A stretch of 64,000 nt of DNA from Bacteroides coprosuis DSM 18011. Lineage in GTDB: Bacteria > Bacteroidota > Bacteroidia > Bacteroidales > Bacteroidaceae. Shown piece after piece: positions 53,262 to 62,214 of the stretch. The position numbers and the translations under genes are program-made. How positions within the stretch are numbered: position 1 is the first letter of the stretch; each line of letters begins with the position of its first letter. The notes beneath the pieces are model-generated. The model was not told the origin of the DNA. It did no database searches and saw only the letters and a list, made by a program, of their open reading frames with translations. The stretch is from the NCBI GenBank assembly GCA_000212915.1, contig CM001167.1:2162780-2226779 (forward strand), read 5' to 3'.

Positions 53262-54822
53262 GGCTCTTTTTTTCTTGATTCTAGTTGATACGTGGGTATT
53301 TGCTTGATGCGTGGATGGGTTTCTTAATGGGTTTCTTGGTGGGTGATACCTTCTTAGCACTATTTCAAGCCTTTGTTCTTTAGAGTGTTGGTGAGATTTT
53401 ATTCTTTCGTTAGTTTGAGAATGTACTTCTTTTCTTCTTGATAAGAAAAAAGTACAAAAAAAGAATACAAGACTACGTCGTTGCCTTCGGTAGGTACTTG
53501 CAGAACTTTACAATGCTGATGTTATTCTGCTCATTACTAATCTGTTTCTTGATGGGTGGATGCCTTCTTCGCAACATTTCAAGCCTTTGTTCTTTAGAGT
53601 GTGGGTGAGATTCTTTTCTTTCGTTAGTTTGAGAATGTACTTCTTTTCTTCTTGATAAGAAAAAAGTACAAAAAAAGAATCAAGACTACGTCGTTTAACT
53701 CTGGCCTGTACTTACGGTCTGTTGCGTTCATCTTCGGCAGCTGAAACCCCCTACTCAGTTACCTACTGGTTAAAGATGCGAAAGCATCTAAATCAAGCGA
53801 AGCGATGATCTCCCGAAGGTTCTTTCCAGCATCGTCGGGAAGGGGCGTAGTGTAGCGTTGGGAGGAGGGGGAAAAATTCCTTGTCTGAGCGCAGCGAGTT
53901 CGGAATTTTTGCACCTCATAACAATGCTACGGTAGCCTCTGGAGACCTGCTGGTGATTTTTCTTTTTGGTACATTTTTCTTTTGTTCACACAAAAGAAAA
54001 AGTACATTCCCCTGATAAGAAAAAAGTACAAAAAAAGAATCAAGACTACGTCGTTTAACTCTGGTCTGTACTTACGGTCTGTTGCGTCCATCTTCGGCAG
54101 CTGAAACCCCCTACTCAGTTACCTACTGGTTAAAGATGCGAAAGCATCTAAATCAAGCGAAGCGATGATCTCCCGAAGGTTCTTTCCAGCATCGTCGGGA
54201 AGGGGCGTAGTGTAGCGTTGGGAGGAGGGGGAAAAATTCCTTGTCTGAGCGTAGCGAGTTCGGAATTTTTACGCCTCATAACAATGCTACGGTAGCCTCT
54301 GGAGACCTGCTGGTGCACTTTCTTTTTGGTATCTTTTTCTTTCGGGCAAGCGAAAGAAAAAGTACATTCCCCTGATAAGAAAAAAGTACAAAAAAAGAAT
54401 CAAGACTACGTCGTTGCCTTCGGTAGGTACTTGCAAAACTTTACAATGCTGGTGTTATTCTATGTACATCTTTATATATAAGCATCCTTTAAAGATGCAA
54501 AAAGCATCAACTTATCGAGCGAAGCGATGATCTCCCGAAGGCTCTTTCCAGCATCGTCGGGAAGGGGCGTAGTGTAGCGTTGGGAGGAGGGGGAAAAATT
54601 CCTTGTCTGAGCGCAGCGAGTTCAGAATTTTTGCACCTCATAACAATGCTACGGTAGCCTCTGGAGACCTGCTGGTGATTTTTGGCTTCGCCCAAACTGC
54701 TCACGTTCGGCATCTGAAAAGCAAGCTTTTCGCTGCTCTCTCTTAATCGCAGTTTTCTTTTGGTATCTTTTCTTTTGTGCACAAAAGAAACAGTACTATA
54801 TACCAGAAAAAGAATATCAACA
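53262..54822. repeat. Repeat array 2: two A units and three B units
   Basis: A units are at 53402-53482 (one base longer) and 53616-53695. B units are at 53773-53955, 54133-54315 and 54491-54677, spaced 360 and 362 bp. Each of the first two B units is followed by a short hairpin, GTACATTCCCCTGATAAG and the second half of an A unit. The third is followed by a different 70-bp segment (GGCTTCGCCCAAACTGCTCA...) and ends with CAGTACTATATACCAG, right at the 3' end of the RloB-like gene. Minus-strand ORFs here with residues such as NSELAALRQGIFPPPPN are by-products of B units. Confidence 0.88.
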
Positions 54823-55479
54823 GAACTTTAAGAGTTCTTCTACTAGTTTGTAAACAGTTGTCATTGACTCTTGCTTCGCAAAACTATCATAATACGAATC
54901 TTTCAATTGATGTAGCTTCTTAGCTCTTCTTATCGCCAGTTCTTGCAAAGTCTTCCCCGTTTTTAAATCTTTCGATAAAAGATGTTTAAATAAATCAGCA
55001 GAAACAAGCTTAGAACCTTTACCATCATATTTCACATTTTGGGGTAAGAGATTATTAATCTCTTTATTATAATTATCTCTATGCAATGCCCCACCCTGAT
55101 GATCCTTTAGGTGTAACAACAGCCAGTATTCAAAAGACTGATTTGAATAAGCTACTTTCACATCATTCTGTGTAGCTTTAAATATAGCACTATTATATTG
55201 GTCATCAGAATAATCATCCTTATCAAAGACACACCACACTTGATTGTATTCGTGCGAAGTACCTACTTTTTTATCCCTAAGTTCTATAGCCTTATTTACT
55301 AAACTCATTGTGTTATAACCTATACCCAGAGGTATAACTTCTGCTGTAGTCAGCCTAAATTGTCTAAAATAACTAGGTTCAGTATTTTCTCCTTCTGAAA
55401 CAATAAGGATACTTGGATATTCTTCCCTTGAAGGTTCTCTCCTCTTTAAATCGAAAAGTTTTCTACTTTTTCTTTTCAT
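54817..55479 (-). CDS. rloB: RloB-like (AbiL family) Toprim-type nuclease subunit
   Basis: The start is the ATG at 55479 (MKRKSRKLFDLKRREPSREE), overlapping the rloA stop by 17 nt. The 220-residue protein has the RloB blocks SILIVSEGENTEPSYFRQF (conserved Glu) and YNQVWCVFDKDDYSD (D-x-D), an arrangement like OLD/Toprim nuclease sites, then VAYSNQSFEYWLLLHL. Partner of the ATPase upstream. RloA-RloB/AbiL pairs are associated with restriction loci and abortive phage defence. Confidence 0.87.
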   Translation of the reverse strand: MKRKSRKLFDLKRREPSREEYPSILIVSEGENTEPSYFRQFRLTTAEVIPLGIGYNTMSLVNKAIELRDKKVGTSHEYNQVWCVFDKDDYSDDQYNSAIFKATQNDVKVAYSNQSFEYWLLLHLKDHQGGALHRDNYNKEINNLLPQNVKYDGKGSKLVSADLFKHLLSKDLKTGKTLQELAIRRAKKLHQLKDSYYDSFAKQESMTTVYKLVEELLKFC

Positions 55480-56782
55480 CGTCTCCCCATAATAATGAAG
55501 CAATAGTAGTCTCAAAGTTTATCGTATAAGGCACTCCACCAAACTTTCCCAATAGATACTTAAATTCAAAATCATCTTCTTTCCTTACAGTATCTGTTTT
55601 AAAATCAGCAAGTGAATACAATTTAGCTTCTCCAAATAGGTCTTTTTGAACAAACCAGATTTGATCTCTTCGAAATAAATTTCGTTCTGATGAGATTAAG
55701 CTAGTATCATGTGTGTTAAAAATAAGTTGGGCATTATTTCTATTGGTAACCTCTGAATTAAATAGGGAAATGATATTACACATTAAGATAGGATGCAAAT
55801 TTGAATCAAGTTCATCTATTACAAGTGTATTCCCATTTTTTAAAGCTTCAAGAATAGGACCTATCAAGGCAAAGTACTTTTGTGTTCCAGCCGACTCATC
55901 CGACTCCATAGAAAGGTTGGTTATACTTACTTCTTTTTTATTTTTATCATATACTTTTCTAACAGTAGACACATCCGAGAATATTTTGAATTTAGCCTCT
56001 CTGTCTTTATTCATCTGCGTTGTAATTTCATTTTTGACAGATTCAGGCAATTCTTCAAGACCCATTTCTACAAGCTTCAAATCTTCTATACCCAAATCAG
56101 CAGCTTCCAAAGCCTTTAAAACTGTTTTTTTGGCATCACCATTAATCATAGACATGGTCTCTCCTTGATATTTCCTAGATTCTAAACCTTCTAATACTTT
56201 CAAGTTTCTAAACCATTCTATTACTTGTATCGATATTTTATCATTAAATTGTGCGGCTGCAGAAATTAATAATGCATTATTGCGAACCATCTTCTTATCA
56301 ATGAGTATCTTCCCTTGTTTAAAGTAATTTTTATGAGTGGTAAAGGTTTGTCTATCTCTAAAAAATAATTCTACCTCTCTTACATTGGGCTTATAATATA
56401 ACCATTCTGATACCACTTCACTTCTAGACACTTCATAGCCATAGCGATACAACACTTCTTTATAAGAGAATATAATTTCAAATCGCGAAGGTTCATGAAT
56501 GGATTCAGTATTCAATTGAAAAGGTTCTATGGGTATTGAATCTCCTTTCTGAGTATAAATAGCACTATTCAATACAAAGTATTTCATGAAAGCTAGTGCT
56601 TCTACAAATTTCGTTTTCCCACTTGCATTGGCTCCATAAATCACAGCGCTCTTTAATACTTCTACATCAAATTTTGTGGAAAATTTATTATGAGAAAGCT
56701 CTTTATCATAAGATGCTACTAAACTTATAGTGTTTTGTTCTTTAAATGTTTTGTAATTTTGTACTGAAAACTGTATTAACAT
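55463..56782 (-). CDS. rloA: RloA/AbiLi-like AAA+ (ABC-type) ATPase of a defence module
   Basis: This 439-residue ATPase begins MLIQFSVQNYKTFKEQNTIS, typical of SMC/RecF-like defence ATPases. Walker A is VIYGANASGKTKFVEAL (about 48-61), the signature region is ESDESAGTQKYFALIGPI, Walker B is NTLVIDELDSNLHPILM, and the switch His is LIFNTHDTSLISS. It is upstream of and overlaps the RloB gene, so the two make one operon. In such systems the ATPase senses infection and controls the nuclease-type partner. Genes on both sides are repeat arrays; no restriction-modification genes are in view. Confidence 0.9.
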   Translation of the reverse strand: MLIQFSVQNYKTFKEQNTISLVASYDKELSHNKFSTKFDVEVLKSAVIYGANASGKTKFVEALAFMKYFVLNSAIYTQKGDSIPIEPFQLNTESIHEPSRFEIIFSYKEVLYRYGYEVSRSEVVSEWLYYKPNVREVELFFRDRQTFTTHKNYFKQGKILIDKKMVRNNALLISAAAQFNDKISIQVIEWFRNLKVLEGLESRKYQGETMSMINGDAKKTVLKALEAADLGIEDLKLVEMGLEELPESVKNEITTQMNKDREAKFKIFSDVSTVRKVYDKNKKEVSITNLSMESDESAGTQKYFALIGPILEALKNGNTLVIDELDSNLHPILMCNIISLFNSEVTNRNNAQLIFNTHDTSLISSERNLFRRDQIWFVQKDLFGEAKLYSLADFKTDTVRKEDDFEFKYLLGKFGGVPYTINFETTIASLLWGDDEKKK

Positions 56783-56892
56783 AACCGCAATAATTGATTT
56801 TACTCTCCAATATAGCGTCTTTTATATGATATATATGCATGATAGCTTCAAATTCAATCCTTATTAACTCTAATTAACTATATAAAAAGAAT

Positions 56893-57180
56893 GCCTTCTT
56901 CGCACCATTTCAAGTCTCTGTTCTTTCTTGATGGGTGGATGCTACCTTCGCAACATGACAAGCTTTTGTTCTTTCTTGATGGGTGGATGCCTTCTTCGCA
57001 CCATTTCAAGTCTCTGTTCTTTCTTGATGGGTGGATGCCTTCTTCGCAACATTACAAGCCTTTGTTCTTTCTTCTTTTCTTGATGCGTGAATGCTCTCTT
57101 CGCAACATTACAAGCCTTTGTTCTTTCTTCTTTTCTTGATGCGTGAATGCTCTCTTCGCAACATTTCAAGCCTCTGTTCT
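56893..57180. repeat. Tandem 48-bp (x3) and 56-bp (x2) repeats at the start of array 3
   Basis: Three 48-bp copies begin ATGC(C/T)... and end TTGATGGGTGG. Two 56-bp copies follow (ATGCTCTCTTCGCAACATTA... to TTGATGCGTGA), plus a partial copy. The 56-bp form is the 48-bp form with an 8-bp TTCTTTTC insertion. The copies are contiguous, with no unique spacers, so this is a minisatellite-like block and not a CRISPR. Confidence 0.85.
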
Positions 57181-58832
57181 TTAGAGTGTTGGTAAGATTT
57201 TTTTCTTTCGTTAGTTTGAGAATGTACTTCTTTTCTTCTTGATAAGAAAAAAGTACGAAAAAAGAATCAAGACTACGTCGTTACCTGCGGTATGTACTTG
57301 CAGACCTTTACAATACTGATGTTATTCTCCTCATTACTAATCTATTTCTTGATGTGTGGATGCCTTCTTTGCAACATTTCAAGCCTTTGTTCTTTAGAGC
57401 GTGGGTGAGATTCTTTTCTTTCGTTAGTTTGAGAATGTACTTCTTTTCTTCTTGATAAGAAAAAAGTACAAAAAAAGAATCAAGACTACGTCGTTGCCTG
57501 CGGTATGTACTTGCAGACCTTTACAATGCTGGTGTTATTCTGCTCATTACTAATCTGTTTCTTGATGAGTGGATGCCTTCTTCGCAACATTTCAAGCCTC
57601 TGTTCTTTAGAGTGTTGGTAAGATTTTTTTCTTTCGTTAGTTTGAGAATGTACTTCTTTTCTTCTTGATAAGAAAAAAGTACAAAAAAAGAATCAAGACT
57701 ACGTCGTTAACCTTCGGTATGTACTTGCAGAACTTTACAATGCTGGTGTTATTCTATGTACATCTTTATATAATAAATCTCCTTAAAGATACGAAGCATC
57801 TAAATCGAGCGAAGCGATGATCTCCCGAAGGTTCTTTCCAGCATCGTCGGGAAGGGGCGTAGTGTAGCGTTGGGAGGAGGGGGAAAAATTCCTTGTCTGA
57901 GCGCAGCGAGTTCGGAATTTTTGCACCTCATAACAATGCTACAGTAGCCTCTGGAGACCTGCTGGTGCCTTTTTGGCTTCGCCCAAACTGCTCACGTTCG
58001 GCATCTGAAAAGCAAGCTTTTCGCTGCTCTCTCTTAATCGCAGTTTTCTTTTGGTATCTTTTCTTTTGTGCACACAAAAGAAAAAGTACATTCCCCTGAT
58101 AAGAAAAAAGTACAAAAAAAGAATCAAGACTACGTCGTTGCCTTCGGTAGGTACTTGCAGAACTTTACAATGCTGGTGTTATTCTATGTACATCTTTATA
58201 TATAAGCATCCTTTAAAGATGCAAAAAGCATCAACTTATCGAGCGAAGCGATGATCTCCCGAAGGTTCTTTCCAGCATCGTCGGGAAGGGGCGTAGTGTA
58301 GCGTTGGGAGGAGGTGGAAAAATTCCTTGTCTGAGCGCAGCGAGTTCGGAATTTTTGCACCTCATAACAATGCTACGGTAGCCTCTGGAGACCTGCTGGT
58401 GCCTTTTCTTTTGGTATCTTTTCTTTTGTGCACACAAAAGAAAAAGTACATTCCCTGATAAGAAAAAAGTACAAAAAAAGAATCAAGACTACGTCGTTTA
58501 ACTTTGGTCTGTACTTACGGTCTGTTACGCTCATGTTCGGAAGCTGAAACCCTCTACTCTGTTACTTACTTAGTTAAAGATGCGAAAGCATCTAAATCAA
58601 GCGAAGCGATGATCTCCCGAAGGCTCTTTCCAGCATCGTCGGGAAGGGGCGTAGTGTAGTGTTGGGAGGAGGTGGAAAAATTCCTTGTCTGAGCGCAGCG
58701 AGTTCGGAATTTTTGCACCTCATAACAATGCTACGGTAGCCTCTGGAGACCTGCTGGTGCCTTTTCTTTTGGTATCTTTTCTTTTGTGCACACAAAAGAA
58801 ACAGTACTATATACCAGAAAAAGAATATCAAT
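57181..58832. repeat. Repeat array 3: three A units and three B units
   Basis: A units are at 57203-57282, 57416-57495 and 57629-57708. B units are at 57785-57967, 58214-58401 and 58577-58759. The first B unit is followed by the same GGCTTCGCCCAAACTGCTCA segment as the last B unit of array 2. Hairpins TCTTTTGTG-CA-CACAAAAGA follow the B units. The array closes with CAGTACTATATACCAG at about 58802, as array 2 does. It has the same order and polarity as arrays 1 and 2. Confidence 0.88.
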
Positions 58833-58964
58833 AACACTAAAAGAAAATCAAGGCACTAGCTAGAGAATAAAGCATAGCACTAAAAACAGAGTATAGTATC
58901 TAAACACAATTATTACATCAACTCAAACCTTCATCAATAAGAGGACTTACTTCTTTTGTTCCCA

Positions 58965-59009
58965 CAAAAGAAAAAGGGAGTATCACTCTTTTCTCTGTGA
59001 AACTCCCTT
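58965..59009 (-). terminator. Terminator of the capsule/EPS operon
   Basis: On the minus strand AAGGGAGT pairs with ACTCCCTT across a 20-nt loop, followed by TTTCTTTTG. It is 24 nt after the phosphatase gene and before the repeat array. Confidence 0.75.
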
Positions 59010-59032
59010 CCTTATAGATCAAACCAAAAATA

Positions 59033-59782
59033 TTATTTCTTTAGTTTTCCATCAACCAATGCCACGCTATTCTCGAAAAGAGGTTTTAGGCGATCTAGAG
59101 TTGACTTGGATACCACGAAGTTTTCCACTCCGCGTTTCAACCATTTTGGGCGATGCGTATCAGTACCCACAAAATCGTAGTAGCCCATACGCAATAGCTT
59201 TTCAGCCTTTTCCTTTGCCCCACTGCCATACGCTCCCATCAGCGATAGCAGATTCAATTGAAACTTCACACCCTCCTTCTTCAACTTATCGTATTGTGCT
59301 TGACGCATATACACATAGCGTTCGGGATGAGCTAAAATGGGTTCGTACCCTGCTAAACGTAACTCGTAGAGTTGTGTACCCATAATTGGCGATGGAGCCA
59401 AATACGAAGTCTCTACCAATACATGCTTTCCATCATAACTCAATAAAGTCTCCTCCTTGAGATGATCCAAAAAATGAGCATCCAACATATATTCTGCTGC
59501 CAAACGCAACTCGATACTCTTGGGGGTTTTAGATTTGAAAGCCTTAAACTGCTCTGTTAGAAAAGCAGTATTATTTTTATTCCATTCAGCCATAATATGG
59601 GGTGTACATACTACACACTTATACCCCATTTCTTGATAATACTTTAGAACCTCTAATCCATGCTCCAAAGTTTGAACTCCATCATCTACACCTGGTAAAA
59701 TGTGGCAATGAATATCGGTTGCCCCATTTAGCAGATTAGCTTCTAGTAGTTTCTTCTTAAAAAGTGCCGTTAAAAATGTCAT
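59033..59782 (-). CDS. cpsB: CpsB/YwqE-type PHP-domain tyrosine-protein phosphatase
   Basis: This 249-residue protein is a PHP-fold metal-dependent phosphatase. The metal ligands are in TDIHCHILPGVDDGVQTLEH, CVVCTPHIMAEW, AAEYMLDAHF, YEPILAHPERYVYM and FVGTDTHRP. It lies downstream of the Wzc-like kinase gene and should remove phosphates from its tyrosine tail, controlling polymer export. It is last in the visible operon, after a 64-nt spacer with a terminator-like hairpin. Confidence 0.94.
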   Translation of the reverse strand: MTFLTALFKKKLLEANLLNGATDIHCHILPGVDDGVQTLEHGLEVLKYYQEMGYKCVVCTPHIMAEWNKNNTAFLTEQFKAFKSKTPKSIELRLAAEYMLDAHFLDHLKEETLLSYDGKHVLVETSYLAPSPIMGTQLYELRLAGYEPILAHPERYVYMRQAQYDKLKKEGVKFQLNLLSLMGAYGSGAKEKAEKLLRMGYYDFVGTDTHRPKWLKRGVENFVVSKSTLDRLKPLFENSVALVDGKLKK

Positions 59783-59796
59783 GGTTGTTTTAAAGT

Positions 59797-59832
59797 TAAA
59801 AAAGGAGGTGCAGCTACGTTAAAACCGCACCC
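59797..59832 (-). terminator. Terminator-like hairpin between wzc and cpsB
   Basis: On the minus strand GGTGCGGT...GCACC forms a short stem followed by TCCTTTTTTAAC, 15 nt before the cpsB ATG. It could lower cpsB expression relative to wzc. Confidence 0.5.
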
Positions 59833-59846
59833 CGGCTCAAGTTTAG

Positions 59847-62210
59847 TTAGTCTTCATTTTCGTAACCATAACCATATCCGTACCCATAACCATAACCATA
59901 GCTCCGTTTTGTTGGTTTCACACCATTCAAAACAATACAAAGGTTTTTGAACTTTCCACTACGATAGATCTTATCTACCAAAGATAAAGAACGCTTATCG
60001 AGTATTCCTGCACGCATTACATAGACTGTTCTATCTACCACTCTATTGGTAATTGCAGCATCGGCCACTGCCATAGCGGGCACACTATCAATTAATATAT
60101 AGTCAAACTCTTTGCGAAGTTCTTCTACCATAGCATCCAGATTCTTACTTAGCAAAAGTTCTGCTGGGTTTGGAGGGGTTGGTCCCGAAGGTATATAAAA
60201 TAGATTTGGATGATAAATAGATTGATACACCACATCCTTTACTTTCTCTACTCCACCCGATAAATAGTTGGTTGCTCCTTGCATGTGATCACTGCCCAAA
60301 CGCTGACTCAACTGTCCCTTACGGATGTCTAAATCGAGCAATACGACTTTCTTACCTGCCATAGCCAAACTCATTGCTAAGTTTACCGCTACGAAAGACT
60401 TTCCTGAGTCGGGAGTAAGAGAAGTGAAACTCAATACTTTTTGCTCCTTATTCTGCTCCATAAAGGAGAGATTAGTACGGATAATACGGAAGGCTTCCGA
60501 CACTGCATTACGGCTGTGTTCTTCTACCACCAAATCCTCTTCTCCCTTATCGTTTAAGAGAGGAATCTCTCCTAAGAAAGGAATATCTAGTTTGTCTTCT
60601 ATATCTTGACGAGTACGTACCTTATTGTCTAAGAAGGTCAGTACTAAGATCACTCCTGTAGGGAGTAACAGACCTAAGAAGAGTGCACCTGCCATAATCA
60701 TCATGCTACGAGGAGCTACGGGTTGGTCACTACCGCGTGCCGAATCGATCACACGGGCATTACTCTGCGTAATGGCTTGTGCCAAAGCATTCTCTTCTCG
60801 CTTATTCAATAAGAAGAGGTACAGAGATTCTTTAATTTTTTGTTGACGACCCACACTCAATACGTATTTCTCTTGACTAGGTACAGCCTCAATACGTTGG
60901 TTGGTCTGCTTATCTCGGGCACGAATATTCTTCAACTTCAAGTTCAGTCCCGAAATCACGTTATCTACAGAGCGGTTGATGGTTTGCTCCATCGCAAAGA
61001 GAGATTTATTTAAATCACTCACCACGGGGTTCTTATCACTACTGTTGGATAGCAATCGATCTCGTTGCAACAGCATGGTGTTGTACTCCTTGATCTGTCC
61101 CTCTGTGGTATTGTCTGAAATCCCCGTGTTGGCAGGAATCAGTTTACCGCGATTGGCAGGATCAATCAAATAATCTTTGATGTATTGGCCTAAGCTGAGT
61201 TGATTCAATACCTCTAGTTCTTCTTTCTTCAACCCTGTGGTTTCGGTAATAAACATTTCCGCATCAGAGGTTATATTAGTCAGTTTCTCCGTTTTTTTAA
61301 ACGTTTCAATCTGTGTATCTACCCCACCTAGCTCTTTCTCAATAATGATTAAGCGTTCATTGATAAACTCCGAAGTGTTCATCGCCATTTGGTTCTTATC
61401 GTTGATGGCTTCTTCGTTATATACATCAATTAAGGTATTGAGTATGTCTTCTGCACGCTGAGGTACTTCATCACGCAGACTCAAATTGATAATGGTTGCC
61501 TTTTTGTCCGCCAAGGCAATTTGAATCGCGTTTCCATAACCCAAGGTTACATTCTTCAGACCTCTGTGATGGATTTGAATTGTCTCCCCTTCGTAAGCTT
61601 TACCCAGCCCTGTTGTTTTAACCAGCAATAAGCCCAGTGGAGAATCCACCGTGTCATTTAACTGTACAGAGAAGTGGGGTAACTCTACCTCTTCGCCTCC
61701 TGTCCAAGTTTTCACATCGGTAAACTGTACTTGGTTCTCCTTCAATTTCCCTTTCAGTTGGATGGGTTGCTCGGTAGAAGCCTCAAGAAAGACAACCTCG
61801 AAAGGATTGTTTCCATAAAGGTCTTTCTTACGCAAACCTTGACGTACGGAGTAAGTGGTATTCAAGCTTAATCGAGTAGAAACCTCTCTCAATAAGGAGT
61901 TGGATTGAAAAATCAAGATTTCATTATCGACACTGCTCTTTAAACCAAAATCGGCTAAATCAGTCAGAGCCGCTACCCCTTGCATATTAGCACCACCACT
62001 CGCTTTATCGTCTTTAATCAAGACGGAAGCATGGCGTTCGTACGTTTTGGGTGTGCTTTTGATATAGAGAAAGCCAAGTACCAAGGCTAAAGCAACAGCC
62101 ACAATATACCATAGCCAGTGACGCATTAACATCGTTCCTATTTCTACTAAATCAATCTCTTGCTCTGTATGCTCTTGTTGTATTTTATTGTCTAAGTTTT
62201 GTTGTTCCAT
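59847..62210 (-). CDS. wzc: Wzc-like polysaccharide co-polymerase with BY-kinase domain
   Basis: This 787-residue inner-membrane protein has a Wzz N-terminal domain with TM helix about 33-50 (WLWYIVAVALALVLGFLYI), a long periplasmic coiled-coil region with GNVR-type block, a second TM at about 508-528 and a cytoplasmic BY-kinase. The kinase has Walker A SLTPDSGKSFVAVNLA (about residue 600), Walker A' VVLLDLDIRKG and Walker B FDYILIDSVPAM. The C-terminus is a tyrosine cluster, YGYGYGYGYGYGYENED. It autophosphorylates these tyrosines and, with Wza, controls chain length and export. It starts 4 nt after wza. Confidence 0.96.
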   Translation of the reverse strand: MEQQNLDNKIQQEHTEQEIDLVEIGTMLMRHWLWYIVAVALALVLGFLYIKSTPKTYERHASVLIKDDKASGGANMQGVAALTDLADFGLKSSVDNEILIFQSNSLLREVSTRLSLNTTYSVRQGLRKKDLYGNNPFEVVFLEASTEQPIQLKGKLKENQVQFTDVKTWTGGEEVELPHFSVQLNDTVDSPLGLLLVKTTGLGKAYEGETIQIHHRGLKNVTLGYGNAIQIALADKKATIINLSLRDEVPQRAEDILNTLIDVYNEEAINDKNQMAMNTSEFINERLIIIEKELGGVDTQIETFKKTEKLTNITSDAEMFITETTGLKKEELEVLNQLSLGQYIKDYLIDPANRGKLIPANTGISDNTTEGQIKEYNTMLLQRDRLLSNSSDKNPVVSDLNKSLFAMEQTINRSVDNVISGLNLKLKNIRARDKQTNQRIEAVPSQEKYVLSVGRQQKIKESLYLFLLNKREENALAQAITQSNARVIDSARGSDQPVAPRSMMIMAGALFLGLLLPTGVILVLTFLDNKVRTRQDIEDKLDIPFLGEIPLLNDKGEEDLVVEEHSRNAVSEAFRIIRTNLSFMEQNKEQKVLSFTSLTPDSGKSFVAVNLAMSLAMAGKKVVLLDLDIRKGQLSQRLGSDHMQGATNYLSGGVEKVKDVVYQSIYHPNLFYIPSGPTPPNPAELLLSKNLDAMVEELRKEFDYILIDSVPAMAVADAAITNRVVDRTVYVMRAGILDKRSLSLVDKIYRSGKFKNLCIVLNGVKPTKRSYGYGYGYGYGYGYENED
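59861..59900. repeat. Hexanucleotide repeat coding for the Tyr-Gly tail of Wzc
   Basis: Degenerate TATGGT/TACGGA-type units encode six to seven Tyr-Gly pairs. The number of units sets the number of phosphorylatable tyrosines and could vary by slippage, although codon degeneracy makes slippage less likely. Confidence 0.75.
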
Positions 62211-62214
62211 GTGT

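Noticed and set aside
54507-54782. Minus-strand ORF of about 91 codons in the B unit, with similar ones at 58231-58437 and 58592-58837
   Set aside because: The same peptide appears in each B unit only because the DNA is repeated; ends differ, the proline-rich composition is unlike a folded protein, and the units sit in non-coding arrays.
56891-57169. Overlapping ORFs on both strands in the 48/56-bp tandem repeats
   Set aside because: Open frames follow from the 48-bp period (a multiple of three); no start signal or conserved product is visible.
56893-57180. CRISPR array
   Set aside because: The repeat copies are contiguous, with no unique spacers, and there are no cas genes in the window.
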